Origin: G963665545 sp963665545
GTDB taxonomy: Bacteria; Pseudomonadota; Gammaproteobacteria; Xanthomonadales; SZUA-36
Assembly (NCBI GenBank): GCA_963665545.2
Contig: CAXXKZ010000002.1
Coordinates: 43,961-107,960 of the forward strand
Direction of reading: 5' to 3'
Length of the DNA stretch: 64,000 bases
Both the position numbers and the translations under genes were made by a program. Positions 43,585 to 52,641 of the stretch are shown in pieces. Under the pieces are notes generated by a model. That model was given only the letters and a program-made list of their open reading frames with translations. It did no database searches and had not been told where the DNA came from. How positions within the stretch are numbered: position 1 is the first letter of the stretch; every line of letters starts with the position of its first letter.

Positions 43585-45189
43585 ATGTCTTTAGTCCGAT
43601 ACATCTTGTTGACAGTTATGTTGATTCTGCCGACTTTTTCCCTGCAGGCAGCGCCGCCCTCAGCCCCTGACAGAGTGCGTGGTGAGGGCCCGTTTGACCG
43701 GCTGATTTTGCGCGGGGTAACCGTCATTATCGGTGACGGTGCCCCTGCCATTGGTCCGATGGACATCGTCATTACAGGTAATCGCATTGAATCGATGCAT
43801 CTTGTGGGCAATCCGGGCGTGCCGATTCCGGAGCAGCAGCGTCCGCAAGTAAGCGAGGGCGACAAAGTTCTGGACCTTCCTGGCATGACAGTCATGCCAG
43901 GATTTGTTGACCTGCATGGGCACATCGGCAGTGATGACCAGGGGGTGCCCGCGGAGTACGTTCTGAAACTTTGGCTAGCCCATGGCATCACCACCATTCG
44001 CGAGCCCGGCAGCATCAATGGCATCGAGTGGGTTGTGGCCCACCAAAAACGCAGTCAGGCGAACGCCATAGCGGCGCCCCGCATCGTGCCATACGCCACG
44101 TTTGGCGAAGGCGTGGACGGCCCAATAACTTCGCCCGAACAGGCCCGCGATTGGGTGGAAGAAATCGCCGAGGCAGGTGCACAAGGCATCAAATTCTTCG
44201 GCTCAACACCAGAAATCATGCGCGCCGCCCTGGATGAAGCAGCGAAGCAGGGCCTGGGCAGCGCCATGCACCATGCCCAATTGGATGTCGTGCACTGGAA
44301 CGTGCTGGACTCTGCCCGCGCCGGTCTGACCACCATGGAACACTGGTACGGTCTGCCGGAGGCCATGTTCAGCGACCGCGCCATTCAGGACTATCCGGAT
44401 GACTATAATTATGCCAATGAGCAGCATCGCTTCGGGCAGGCCGGCCGATTGTGGCAGCAAACTGCGCGGCCGGGTTCACAAAAATGGAATGCCGTACGGG
44501 ATGAATTGATCACACTGGATTTTACCCTCGATCCGACACTGACGATCTATGAAGCCAGCCGCGACCTGATACGCGAAATGAATGCGGACTGGCAACAGGA
44601 CTACGCCCATCCGAACTTGTGGGATTTCTTTCAGCCTTCGCGTAACGCCCACGGCTCTTACTGGTTTGACTGGTCAACTGCCGATGAGGTGGCCTGGAAG
44701 CGGAATTTTCATTTGTGGATGCAGTTTCTGAATGACTACAAGAACCATGGCGGCCGCGTCACCCTGGGATCTGACGCTGGGTATATTTGGAAGTTGTATG
44801 GCTTCGGCTATATCCGCGAAATGGAATTGCTGCAGGAGGCCGGGTTCCATCCCCTCGAAGTACTGCGCGCAGCGACCATACACGGCGCCGAAGTGCTCAA
44901 ACTGGAGCGGGAAATCGGTTCAGTCAGGCCGGGTAAGTTGGCAGACCTGGTCATCAGCGAATTCAACCCGCTACAGAATTTCAAGGTGCTATACGGCACC
45001 GGTCATTTCCGGCTCAATGACGAAAATCATCCCGCACGGGTTGGCGGCATCCCCTACACAATCAAGGACGGAATCGTGTTCGATGCCAAGGAACTGCTGT
45101 CGGACGTTCGCCGTATCGTGCGTGATGCGCGTAGAAAAAGAGGTGATCCGGAGGATGCCCCGACCCGGTTGCCGTACCCCAGAGGCTGA
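43585..45189 (+). CDS. Exported amidohydrolase (imidazolonepropionase-like)
   Basis: A 534-residue protein from ATG 43585 (AGGAA 7 bases upstream) with a signal peptide ending PTFSLQA. The metal-dependent hydrolase fold is shown by the N-terminal beta-sandwich, VMPGFVDLHGHIG (HxH), the lysine in GIKFFGS, His in MHHAQLDVVHW and MEHWYG, and Asp in TLGSDAGYIW, with GSVRPGKLADLVI closing the sandwich. It would act in the periplasm on an amide or cyclic substrate that the sequence does not reveal. Confidence 0.85.
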   Translation: MSLVRYILLTVMLILPTFSLQAAPPSAPDRVRGEGPFDRLILRGVTVIIGDGAPAIGPMDIVITGNRIESMHLVGNPGVPIPEQQRPQVSEGDKVLDLPGMTVMPGFVDLHGHIGSDDQGVPAEYVLKLWLAHGITTIREPGSINGIEWVVAHQKRSQANAIAAPRIVPYATFGEGVDGPITSPEQARDWVEEIAEAGAQGIKFFGSTPEIMRAALDEAAKQGLGSAMHHAQLDVVHWNVLDSARAGLTTMEHWYGLPEAMFSDRAIQDYPDDYNYANEQHRFGQAGRLWQQTARPGSQKWNAVRDELITLDFTLDPTLTIYEASRDLIREMNADWQQDYAHPNLWDFFQPSRNAHGSYWFDWSTADEVAWKRNFHLWMQFLNDYKNHGGRVTLGSDAGYIWKLYGFGYIREMELLQEAGFHPLEVLRAATIHGAEVLKLEREIGSVRPGKLADLVISEFNPLQNFKVLYGTGHFRLNDENHPARVGGIPYTIKDGIVFDAKELLSDVRRIVRDARRKRGDPEDAPTRLPYPRG

Positions 45190-45219
45190 CCCTTGTGTGC
45201 GGCGGCTGCCGCCCTAAAA

Positions 45220-45741
45220 TTAGCCGCCCATGAAGGCTTCAATGTCGGTCAACACCTCTTGTGTATGTTCGTCGGGGTCGACATCGTCGTAGTGCTTGAC
45301 GATCAAGCCGTCAGGATTGATCAGGAAAGTCTGCCGGCTGGCAATTTGCATCATTTTGTAGTCGATCAACACACCATAAGAATCACTGACTTTGCCGCCT
45401 TCATCAGCCAGGATGGTGAAAGGAAGCTTGTACTTGGTGGCAAATTCTTTGTGTGATTCCACGTCATCAACACTGATGCCCACGACTTCAGCGCCGATGG
45501 CTTTGAACGCATAAATATTGTCACGAAAATTACACGCCTCGGTGGTGCAACCGGGTGTGTCGTCCCTGGGATAGAAATATACGGCCAGCCACTTGCCGGA
45601 ATAATCGCCAAGCTGATGCCAGTCTCCGTTCTGATCTTGCAGCTTGAATCCGGGCGCATCGCTACCGACAACCGGTGGTTCGCCGGCGCACGCCGTCAGA
45701 CTGCAGCAGGCAATCAAAAGGGCTAGAAAATATTGTTTCAT
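45220..45741 (-). CDS. Peroxiredoxin (BCP/PrxQ type), lipoprotein
   Basis: A 173-residue protein from ATG 45741 (GGGAGAG 6 bases upstream). The lipobox SLTAC predicts a lipid-anchored periplasmic form, unusual for the BCP group, which is usually cytosolic. The peroxidatic Cys is in DDTPGCTTEACNF with the resolving Cys five residues on; GISVDDVESHKEFATKY and FLINPDGLIVKHY follow. It reduces hydroperoxides with thioredoxin-like partners. Confidence 0.87.
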   Translation of the reverse strand: MKQYFLALLIACCSLTACAGEPPVVGSDAPGFKLQDQNGDWHQLGDYSGKWLAVYFYPRDDTPGCTTEACNFRDNIYAFKAIGAEVVGISVDDVESHKEFATKYKLPFTILADEGGKVSDSYGVLIDYKMMQIASRQTFLINPDGLIVKHYDDVDPDEHTQEVLTDIEAFMGG

Positions 45742-45859
45742 GACTACTCTCCCAGGGGCCCGCAAATCCAGAATTTGCGGTTGCTTGTTGAATCTGCACA
45801 ATGCAGCGTTTCACATTCTGACATGAATGCCGAGTCACCGCGAGGCTATGGCTTGGCCT

Positions 45860-46309
45860 TCAAAGAGGCAGATGGTAAGTAAAGAACTCCTTGTCCTGCT
45901 TCCAGCCAAGGGACTCGTACAGAGTCTGGCCGGCAACATTGTCCAGGGCAGTCTCCAGCGTCAGGCGTTCAGCGCCAACTGAGCCTGCGTGTTGCCTTGC
46001 CCGCTCCATCAACAACTTTGCAACGCCCTGCCGCCTGGCTGCCTCTGCCACGAACAGGTCGTAGAGATAGACAATAGGTTGCATCGCCACCGAACACCAC
46101 GAATGATAGAGCTGGGTGAACCCGACCATCTCGCCGCTTGCGTCATCCGTGGCGGTAAAAATAATGGACTCATCGTTGGCCAGGCGCTGCTCGATGTATT
46201 GTTCGCATCCAGCCAGGTCGGCCGCCTGCTGGTAGAACCGGCGGTACAGATCAAAAAGCACTGCAATCTCTGCGGCTTGCTGCGGCTGGGCGCGGCTGAC
46301 CTTTATCAT
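45860..46309 (-). CDS. GNAT-family acetyltransferase
   Basis: A 149-residue single GNAT domain with the acetyl-CoA loop YLYDLFVAEAARRQGVAKLLMERAR and the C-terminal ALDNVAGQTLYESLGWKQDKEFFTY. The ATG 46309 overlaps the DUF2306 stop (ATGA), marking it as the last gene of a coupled five-gene operon. The substrate is unknown. Confidence 0.83.
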   Translation of the reverse strand: MIKVSRAQPQQAAEIAVLFDLYRRFYQQAADLAGCEQYIEQRLANDESIIFTATDDASGEMVGFTQLYHSWCSVAMQPIVYLYDLFVAEAARRQGVAKLLMERARQHAGSVGAERLTLETALDNVAGQTLYESLGWKQDKEFFTYHLPL

Positions 46310-46944
46310 GTTGTTCGGCCGCGCAGGAAGAACCACTCCGCCACCAGCAGATTGGGCACCCAGCAGGTCCAGGAAACGACCTGGTATGCAGATTCAAAAT
46401 CCAGCCCAAAAGCCCCAATGTACAGCGGTAACTGAAGGCGCAGCGTCACGGCGGCCAGGGTCAGTGAAAAATTCCGGATCATCCAGCGGCGGTGACTGGC
46501 GATATCGCCCTGCCTGATGCGGGTATATGCCATGGCGCCGGTGAACAGCCATAACACCGCCATGCCGCCGAAGCCGAAATGCGTTGCCGCGCCGCCGTCT
46601 GAGACTGTCGCCATGGACAGCCCGGCCAGCCCGGCAGTTGCCACAGCAGTGAGATAGATGCGGCCCAGATTCCTGTGCAGCATGAGGTGTCGATTGCGAA
46701 ACGCGGCGTTGACCTGGAATGGGCCTATGAACAGCGCGATCGCGCCACCCCCCAGGTGCGCATACATGGACCAAGGCGCGCCCTGTATTTTTTGCTTCAG
46801 CGCACCGGCGCTGAGGCCATCGACAGCCAGCCACGCGACGGCATAGCCCGCAATCATCACAGACAGCAGCAGCATTAAAGACCACGCCAGTTTGTTGCCA
46901 ATGGTGTGCAAATGCGTCTCCACGGTGTGATCAGGATCCGCCAA
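46306..46944 (-). CDS. DUF2306 family membrane protein
   Basis: A 212-residue protein with about six hydrophobic helices. Family features are the early helix, then GGGAIALFIGPFQ, RNRHLMLHRNLGRIYL and SHRRWMIRNFSLTLAAVTLRLQLP, where conserved His and Arg residues line the membrane. Function is not established. It overlaps the upstream ABC permease by 14 bases and the downstream GNAT gene by 4. Confidence 0.83.
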   Translation of the reverse strand: MADPDHTVETHLHTIGNKLAWSLMLLLSVMIAGYAVAWLAVDGLSAGALKQKIQGAPWSMYAHLGGGAIALFIGPFQVNAAFRNRHLMLHRNLGRIYLTAVATAGLAGLSMATVSDGGAATHFGFGGMAVLWLFTGAMAYTRIRQGDIASHRRWMIRNFSLTLAAVTLRLQLPLYIGAFGLDFESAYQVVSWTCWVPNLLVAEWFFLRGRTT

Positions 46945-48109
46945 ATATCAATCGAGGTTTGTTGTACAGCGTCGCTGCGAAGCCGGCCAGCACCAACCCG
47001 ATGATCAGCATGCTGCCGATCGACAGACCATACCACAACAAAGGCACCGCCTCGCCGCGCACAATTTCTCCGATCAGCAGGTTTTGCGAGAACATCGGAA
47101 TGGCCATCATCTGCAGGTCGGGCTTGATCGGGTTGGAGATGAAAATAATACTGGGCACCATCGGCACCAACACCACCAGGCCGACATAGGATTGCGCCTC
47201 CCGGTATGTCTTGGCGAACGCTGCGAGCATGGTCAACAGGCTGGCGGCAAAGATCGCAACCGGCGTAATGACCATGAGAATAAGGCCCATGGTGCGGAAA
47301 TCCAACTGCAGATTCATGCTCAGAGCGGCAACGGGCATCAGCGGCAAAACGATCTTGAAAGACAGCAGGGTCAAGGCCAAGGAAGCCATGGCGAACAACA
47401 TGGTCGCCAGTAATTTGCCGGTCATGATCTGCCAGCGCGGCACCGGGTTGATCAACAGCGGTTCGAGACTGCGCCGTTCCTTTTCCCCCGCGGTGGTGTC
47501 CATGGCGATGTGGCTGCCGCCAATGAACGCCGTAATCATCAGCAAATAGGGCAGGAATATCATCGCCAGGATGGCGCGGCTCTTGGCAGTCGACAAGTCC
47601 ACGACCTTGATGTCAATGGGCCTGATCAGTTGGGGCGAGACGCCCCGAAGCTGCAGGCGCAGCATGCCGATCTGCTGTCCGTAGCCTGCCAGCAACAGCT
47701 TGACCCGCTTGATGGCAACCTCGGATTCCTGCCTGGAAGGGTCGACAATCACTTCCACCGGGGCCGGCTCTCCCTTGGACCACTTGTCAGAGAATTTTTC
47801 TGACAGGCGAATGATGACGGACTCGTCCTGGTTCAGCACCGCGCCTTCCGGATCATGCGGCGCCGGCTTGATCACCGTGCCTTGTTGTTCCAGAAAGCGA
47901 ATCAGACTGGGGGCGTACTGTGCCCCGACCACGGGGAGTTCCAGTGTTTTTTCGGCGCGCTCTTGCGCCGTGGTCGCTGTGAACCACATCATGCCGATGA
48001 ATATGAACGGGAACAGCAGCGGACCGAGCAACAAGGAATTGAACAACGCCCGGCAATCGCGAATGTTTTCCAGGATTTCCTTTCTCAGCACTGTTTTCAT
48101 GCCCTTCAT
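46931..48109 (-). CDS. ABC-2 type permease, NatB-like
   Basis: A 392-residue permease. One helix near the N-terminus (about residues 23-43) is followed by a large extracytoplasmic domain (to about residue 180), then five helices, with the TAGEKERRSLEPLLINPV segment typical of NatB/ABC-2 exporters. It pairs with the adjacent ATPase gene, whose stop overlaps its start (ATGA). NatAB homologues export sodium or peptides; the substrate here is not known. Confidence 0.85.
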   Translation of the reverse strand: MKGMKTVLRKEILENIRDCRALFNSLLLGPLLFPFIFIGMMWFTATTAQERAEKTLELPVVGAQYAPSLIRFLEQQGTVIKPAPHDPEGAVLNQDESVIIRLSEKFSDKWSKGEPAPVEVIVDPSRQESEVAIKRVKLLLAGYGQQIGMLRLQLRGVSPQLIRPIDIKVVDLSTAKSRAILAMIFLPYLLMITAFIGGSHIAMDTTAGEKERRSLEPLLINPVPRWQIMTGKLLATMLFAMASLALTLLSFKIVLPLMPVAALSMNLQLDFRTMGLILMVITPVAIFAASLLTMLAAFAKTYREAQSYVGLVVLVPMVPSIIFISNPIKPDLQMMAIPMFSQNLLIGEIVRGEAVPLLWYGLSIGSMLIIGLVLAGFAATLYNKPRLIFGGS

Positions 48110-48840
48110 CCCATCAACCCCTCTTCTGAACCGATCAGTCGCACAAAAGCATCCTCCAGCGAATCACAACCGCAGCGCGACAATAGTTCCGCGGGGGTGC
48201 CATCGGCCGCGACCTCTCCTTTGGCGATGATGACAATGCGATCACACAACGCCGCCACTTCCTGCATGATGTGGGTGGAAAGCACGACGGAATGGCCTGC
48301 CGATTTCAAGCTGAGGATGTACCTGCGCAGTGCGCGCGTGGACATCACGTCAAGGCCATTGCTGGGCTCATCCATCAAAACGGTCTGCGGACGGTGGACC
48401 ATGGCTCGGGCGATGGCAACTTTTACACGCTGGCCTTGAGAGAAGCCGTCGTTCCGGCGGTCGATAAAGTCCTCCATGTCCAGTGTCAGGGTCAATTCCT
48501 CGATCCGTTCGTTGATTTCCAGACCATTCATGCCGTGGAGCTCACCGTAATAGCGGATATTTTCCCGGGCGGTCAGGCGGGTATACAGACCACGGCCGTC
48601 CGGAACGACCCCCAGGGTCCGTTTGATTTCCATGGCGTCCTTGGTGGGGTCGAGGTCATCGATGCGAATTTCCCCGGAATCCGGTGGCAACAGCGAATAG
48701 AGCATTCTCAGCGTCGTGGTCTTACCCGCGCCGTTGGGGCCCAGCAGGCCAGTAATTTCACCGTCGCGGGCAGTAAAAGAGATGCCATTGACCGCGCGTA
48801 TTTCACCGAAAGACTTGTACAGATTTTTTACGACAATCAT
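48106..48840 (-). CDS. ABC transporter ATP-binding protein, NatA-like
   Basis: A 244-residue ATPase with Walker A GLLGPNGAGKTTTLRM, Q-loop GVVPDGRGLY (the usual Gln is replaced, see PDGR), signature FSQGQRVKVAIARAM, Walker B TVLMDEPSNGLDV and H-loop LSTHIMQEV. It energises the NatB-like permease encoded next. Its ATG overlaps the stop of the upstream hydrolase gene. Confidence 0.9.
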   Translation of the reverse strand: MIVVKNLYKSFGEIRAVNGISFTARDGEITGLLGPNGAGKTTTLRMLYSLLPPDSGEIRIDDLDPTKDAMEIKRTLGVVPDGRGLYTRLTARENIRYYGELHGMNGLEINERIEELTLTLDMEDFIDRRNDGFSQGQRVKVAIARAMVHRPQTVLMDEPSNGLDVMSTRALRRYILSLKSAGHSVVLSTHIMQEVAALCDRIVIIAKGEVAADGTPAELLSRCGCDSLEDAFVRLIGSEEGLMG

Positions 48841-50351
48841 GGCTTCGGCCCCGTCAGGCCGACAAAGAAAGGGGTGTATTTGAGCTGTTCAATACAGTCA
48901 GTTTCCAGCCCTTCAGTGCTGGCATTTTCGATAAAATGGGTGATGATTTTACCCACACAACCTCTGCTGAAAACCGCGTGCCCCTGGCCTGGTATGACCA
49001 GGTGCAGACTGTTTTCCATGTGCCTGGCCACCTCATCGCCATAGGCCGGCGGGGTGACGGGATCCAGTTCGCCGGACAGCAGCAGAGCTGGTTTGGCGCT
49101 GACCACGGCCTGGTGAAATCCTTCAGGCCGGTGCCCGCGGGGCCACTCGCTGCACCGCACCGCCGTGGACTTAATCATCAGGTTGCCCATCAATGAGCCT
49201 TCGGGCTCTGGGGAGTCCAGGTCAATTCTCGGAAAAAGTGGATAGTCTTCGCTGCACATGACCGCCATCTCCATGCCGCTGGAGATTACGTCCTGAAGAC
49301 TTGCGCTGACCATCAAGAGCATGCTGGCCAGGCGCTGAAGATTTCCGTCAGTTGCGGCCTCGTGAACGAGTAGTGGCAACATCGCCTGAGTGTCGGAATT
49401 GTATGCCAGAAACCTGAGAGAGAAGCCCAGCGTATCGCGGTTGAATGTAAAAGTGGTGGGCTTGCCGGTCAGCGGATGGGCGACCGTGACCTCTCGGGGC
49501 TGGGCGGACAAATCCCTCATCAGTGAAGTCAGCAGCGCTGGTGTGCCAGGGAAAATTTCGCGGCAGTCGGAATCCCTATCACAGGCTCGCAATACCTTGA
49601 ATACAGCCTGGTCCAGGCTTTGCGCGTGTTCGCTGCCCAGCGCCAGGGTTTGCGGTACGATACTGTCGAGCACAACGGCTCGCACCGTTTCCGGAAACAT
49701 GCGCAAATACACTTGTGCCGAACGCGTGCCATAGGAGACGCCAAACAGGTTGATTTGCTCGTATCCCAGGGCCTGACGCACCTGGTTGTAATCGGCCATA
49801 CCGATTGTCGTGGTGTAAAAACGCGGGTCTCCGTCCAACCCCTGAAGGCATTCACGGGTGGCGCGGCGCAATTCGTCCCAGTCCAGTTCGACCGAATCCA
49901 GAAAATCTTCGGGATCCGGCGCCGGACACCTCAGGGCGTTGGATTTTCCTGTGCCCCGCTGATCGATCAGGATGACGTCGCGGGTTTCATTGAGTTTTCT
50001 CAGTGACCTGGCAACGACCAACCACGATTCCGTCGCCGCCTGGCCAGGCCCACCGGCAAACAGGAACAGGGGGTCAGGCTCCGCAGATCGATTGGTGGCC
50101 GGCACCCGGGCGATGTTGAGGAGTATGCTGCGACCGTCCGGCTCGTCCGGATTTTCAGGCACCGCCAAAGTACCGCATTCTGCCACTGCCGTGAGAGGCG
50201 TACCCGGCATGGTCAAGTCGCAGGGCTCGAGTTCCAGCGCCGCGATCGCAGCAGATGGCTGACCCGACCCACCTTGCGCTTTGACCGTTGTCGGCAACCA
50301 CAATATCGGAGAGGCGATCAGTATCGCCAAAAGCATTTTAATTTGGGGCAT
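48837..50351 (-). CDS. Exported alpha/beta hydrolase, tripeptidyl-aminopeptidase-like
   Basis: A 504-residue protein with a signal peptide (about residues 1-25, ending TVKAQ). The oxyanion region LFLFAGGPGQAA, nucleophile elbow FGVSYGTRSA, Asp in LSGELDPVTPP and His in PGQGHAVFS form the catalytic set; the C-terminal part matches TAP-like peptidases. It is the first gene of the overlapping operon with the NatAB-like exporter, DUF2306 protein and GNAT, hinting that the exporter and peptidase handle related peptides (inference). Confidence 0.85.
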   Translation of the reverse strand: MPQIKMLLAILIASPILWLPTTVKAQGGSGQPSAAIAALELEPCDLTMPGTPLTAVAECGTLAVPENPDEPDGRSILLNIARVPATNRSAEPDPLFLFAGGPGQAATESWLVVARSLRKLNETRDVILIDQRGTGKSNALRCPAPDPEDFLDSVELDWDELRRATRECLQGLDGDPRFYTTTIGMADYNQVRQALGYEQINLFGVSYGTRSAQVYLRMFPETVRAVVLDSIVPQTLALGSEHAQSLDQAVFKVLRACDRDSDCREIFPGTPALLTSLMRDLSAQPREVTVAHPLTGKPTTFTFNRDTLGFSLRFLAYNSDTQAMLPLLVHEAATDGNLQRLASMLLMVSASLQDVISSGMEMAVMCSEDYPLFPRIDLDSPEPEGSLMGNLMIKSTAVRCSEWPRGHRPEGFHQAVVSAKPALLLSGELDPVTPPAYGDEVARHMENSLHLVIPGQGHAVFSRGCVGKIITHFIENASTEGLETDCIEQLKYTPFFVGLTGPKP

Positions 50352-50459
50352 CGTCTATGATCTGATTTTCCAGCCGCAAAGATAGGTCTTCTGGTCCGAA
50401 CTGTCTATAGCCCGGTAGTTATTAGTGCCGGGCGAAACCTGGCTCAATTCAATGCCTGC

Positions 50460-50847
50460 ACGCGCCACGGTGCTCTTGTATTGCAACGCAGGGAGCAGTT
50501 GCCGAGGGAAGCAAGACTCCGGCCGAAGGCATGCCAAGCGAAGCTTGGCTCAATTCAATGCTGTCGCGCGCAGCCGCCTACGCGCTAACGGCATTCCGGC
50601 AGCGCTTCTTTGCCTACGGCGAAACCGCACTACCGTCATTGCCTGCACGCGCCACGGCGCTTATCGGGCACTTCTTCGCCTGCGGCGAAACCGTACCCTC
50701 TTTGCTGCCTGCGCTACCGAAGGTGGGAGCAGGGAAGCAAGACTCCGGGCCGAAGGCCATGCCAGGCGTAGCCTGGCTAAATAAAGTGCCGTCGCGCGCA
50801 GCCGCCTTCCGCCGCAGGCGGGAGCAGGGAAGCAAGACTCCTTATAT
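50460..50847. repeat. Cluster of dispersed repeat B fragments
   Basis: Several pieces of repeat B are joined head-to-tail: CGCAGGGAGCAGTTGCCGAGG (50479), AAGCAAGACTCCGGCCGAAGG (50509) and again CAAGACTCCGGGCCGAAGGC (50739), CTTCTTCGCCTGCGGCGAAA (50671), and the end AGCAAGACTCCTTATATAAT (50830). Motifs recur at irregular spacing and in both orientations, so this is not a CRISPR array. It fills the interval between the divergent hydrolase and ABC exporter operons. Confidence 0.75.
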
Positions 50848-50882
50848 AATGGCCCGTCATCAAGAGAGCGCCCACCGCCTCC

Positions 50883-51818
50883 ATGTACGCACTAGAAGTC
50901 AGTAACCTCAAAAAGACTTACGCCAACGGCGTGGAAGCCCTCAAGGGCGTCTCCCTGCGGGTCGAAGAGGGGGACTTTTTCGCCTTGCTGGGCCCCAATG
51001 GCGCCGGCAAGTCGACCCTGATCGGCATCATTGCATCGCTGGTCAATATCACCAGCGGCGAGACCTCGGTATTTGGCACCAGTGTTCAGCGAGAACGCTC
51101 GAAAGCCATGTCCCTGATTGGCCTGGTACCCCAGGAAATCAACTTCAACCAATTCGAAAAACCCTTCGAGATCGTGGTAAACCAGGCGGGCTTTTACGGG
51201 GTGCCGCGCCCGGTTGCGAAGGAGAGAGCCGAAAAATACTTACGACAGCTCCAACTCTGGGACAAGGCTGACCAGATTTCGCGCACCCTGTCCGGCGGTA
51301 TGAAACGCCGATTGATGATTGCCCGGGCGATGGTCAATGAACCGCGCTTACTCATCCTCGATGAGCCCACTGCTGGCGTGGATATCGAGATTCGCCGTTC
51401 CATGTGGAAATTTATCCGACAGATCAATCGCGAAGGCACCACGGTGATTCTGACGACGCACTACCTTGAGGAAGCCGAGGAGTTGTGCCGCAATATCGCC
51501 ATCATCGATCATGGTGAAATCATCGAAAACACCGGCATGAAAACGCTGCTGGCAACCTTGGACGTGGAGACCTTTATACTCGATCTGCGTGAGTCCATTA
51601 GCAGTTGTCCGCGCGTGGAAGGCATGGAGATTCATGTCCGGGACGAAAATACGCTGGAGGCTTCATTGCCACGCGACAAATCGCTGAACAGCCTTTTCGC
51701 CGAGCTGGAACGTCAGGAAATTCACGTGTTGAGCATGAGAAATAAAGCCAACCGGCTGGAGGAGTTGTTCATGCGCCTGGTGGAACAGGGTAAACAACGA
51801 AAAGGGGCGGCTGCATGA
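50883..51818 (+). CDS. ABC transporter ATP-binding protein, YadG-like
   Basis: A 311-residue ATPase of the ABC-2/YadG group: Walker A LLGPNGAGKSTLIGI, Q-loop LVPQEINFNQFE, signature LSGGMKRRLMIARAM, Walker B LLILDEPTAGVD and H-loop TTHYLEEAEELC. The extra C-terminal about 80 residues are typical of YadG. It overlaps the permease gene by 4 bases. The YadGH family has no settled substrate. Confidence 0.9.
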   Translation: MYALEVSNLKKTYANGVEALKGVSLRVEEGDFFALLGPNGAGKSTLIGIIASLVNITSGETSVFGTSVQRERSKAMSLIGLVPQEINFNQFEKPFEIVVNQAGFYGVPRPVAKERAEKYLRQLQLWDKADQISRTLSGGMKRRLMIARAMVNEPRLLILDEPTAGVDIEIRRSMWKFIRQINREGTTVILTTHYLEEAEELCRNIAIIDHGEIIENTGMKTLLATLDVETFILDLRESISSCPRVEGMEIHVRDENTLEASLPRDKSLNSLFAELERQEIHVLSMRNKANRLEELFMRLVEQGKQRKGAAA

Positions 51819-52588
51819 ACTCGAATATTCAATGGGTGGGCTTCAAGGCCATTGTGCGCAAGGAAATTATGCGCATCCTGAGAATCTGGGGCCAGACCAT
51901 TGTTCCCCCCGCCATCACCATGTCGCTTTATTTCATTATTTTTGGTGAGCTGATCGGCAGACGTATTGGTGACATGGGTGGATTCACTTATATGCAATAC
52001 CTGGTGCCCGGCCTGGTGATCATGTCTGTAATCACCAATTCCTATGGCAATATGGTGTCTTCTTTCTTCGGTGCAAAATTCGGCAAACACATTGAGGAAT
52101 TGCTGATTTCGCCGCTTTCAAACTGGGTGATAATGGCAGGTTATGTCTGCGGCGCAGTGGCGCGTGGGATGATGGTCGGGACGGTGGTCATTGTGGTCTC
52201 TCTGCTGTTCACTCCAATCGAGATCCAGGCGCCGCTGATCATGCTTACGATGTTGTTGCTGACGGCCATAGTATTTGCACTTGCCGGCATGGTGAACGCC
52301 ATTTTTGCGCAGAAATTCGATGATATCGCCATCATCCCGACATTTATACTGACCCCGCTGACTTATCTGGGTGGGGTCTTCTACACCATCTCCCTGCTGC
52401 CGGATTTTTGGCGATCGGTCTCTCTGGCGAACCCCATCCTTTACATGGTCAACGGCTTCCGCTATGGCATGATTGGGGTGTCCGATGTCAGCCTGATCCA
52501 ATCTTATGGCGTCATCATTCTGGCGGGTATTTTACTTGCATCCCTGTGTCTCTGGCTGCTCAATCGGGGCACCGGACTGCGCTCCTGA
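51815..52588 (+). CDS. ABC-2 type permease, YadH-like
   Basis: A 257-residue permease with six membrane helices. It has the YadH features KEIMRILRIWGQTIVPPAITMSLYFIIFGE, YLVPGLVIMSVITNSYGN and LTPLTYLGGVFYTISLLPDFW. It is translationally coupled to the ATPase gene upstream (ATGA overlap). Confidence 0.9.
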   Translation: MNSNIQWVGFKAIVRKEIMRILRIWGQTIVPPAITMSLYFIIFGELIGRRIGDMGGFTYMQYLVPGLVIMSVITNSYGNMVSSFFGAKFGKHIEELLISPLSNWVIMAGYVCGAVARGMMVGTVVIVVSLLFTPIEIQAPLIMLTMLLLTAIVFALAGMVNAIFAQKFDDIAIIPTFILTPLTYLGGVFYTISLLPDFWRSVSLANPILYMVNGFRYGMIGVSDVSLIQSYGVIILAGILLASLCLWLLNRGTGLRS

Positions 52589-52641
52589 AATGCGGTAAAA
52601 TGCCCTCCGGCAGGAGTCCCCCCAATCAGGAAAGCAACAAC

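Noticed and set aside
50460..50847. Regularly recurring short sequences resembling a CRISPR array
   Set aside because: Units differ in length and orientation, spacing is irregular, and the same modules occur singly elsewhere in the window; no cas gene is present.
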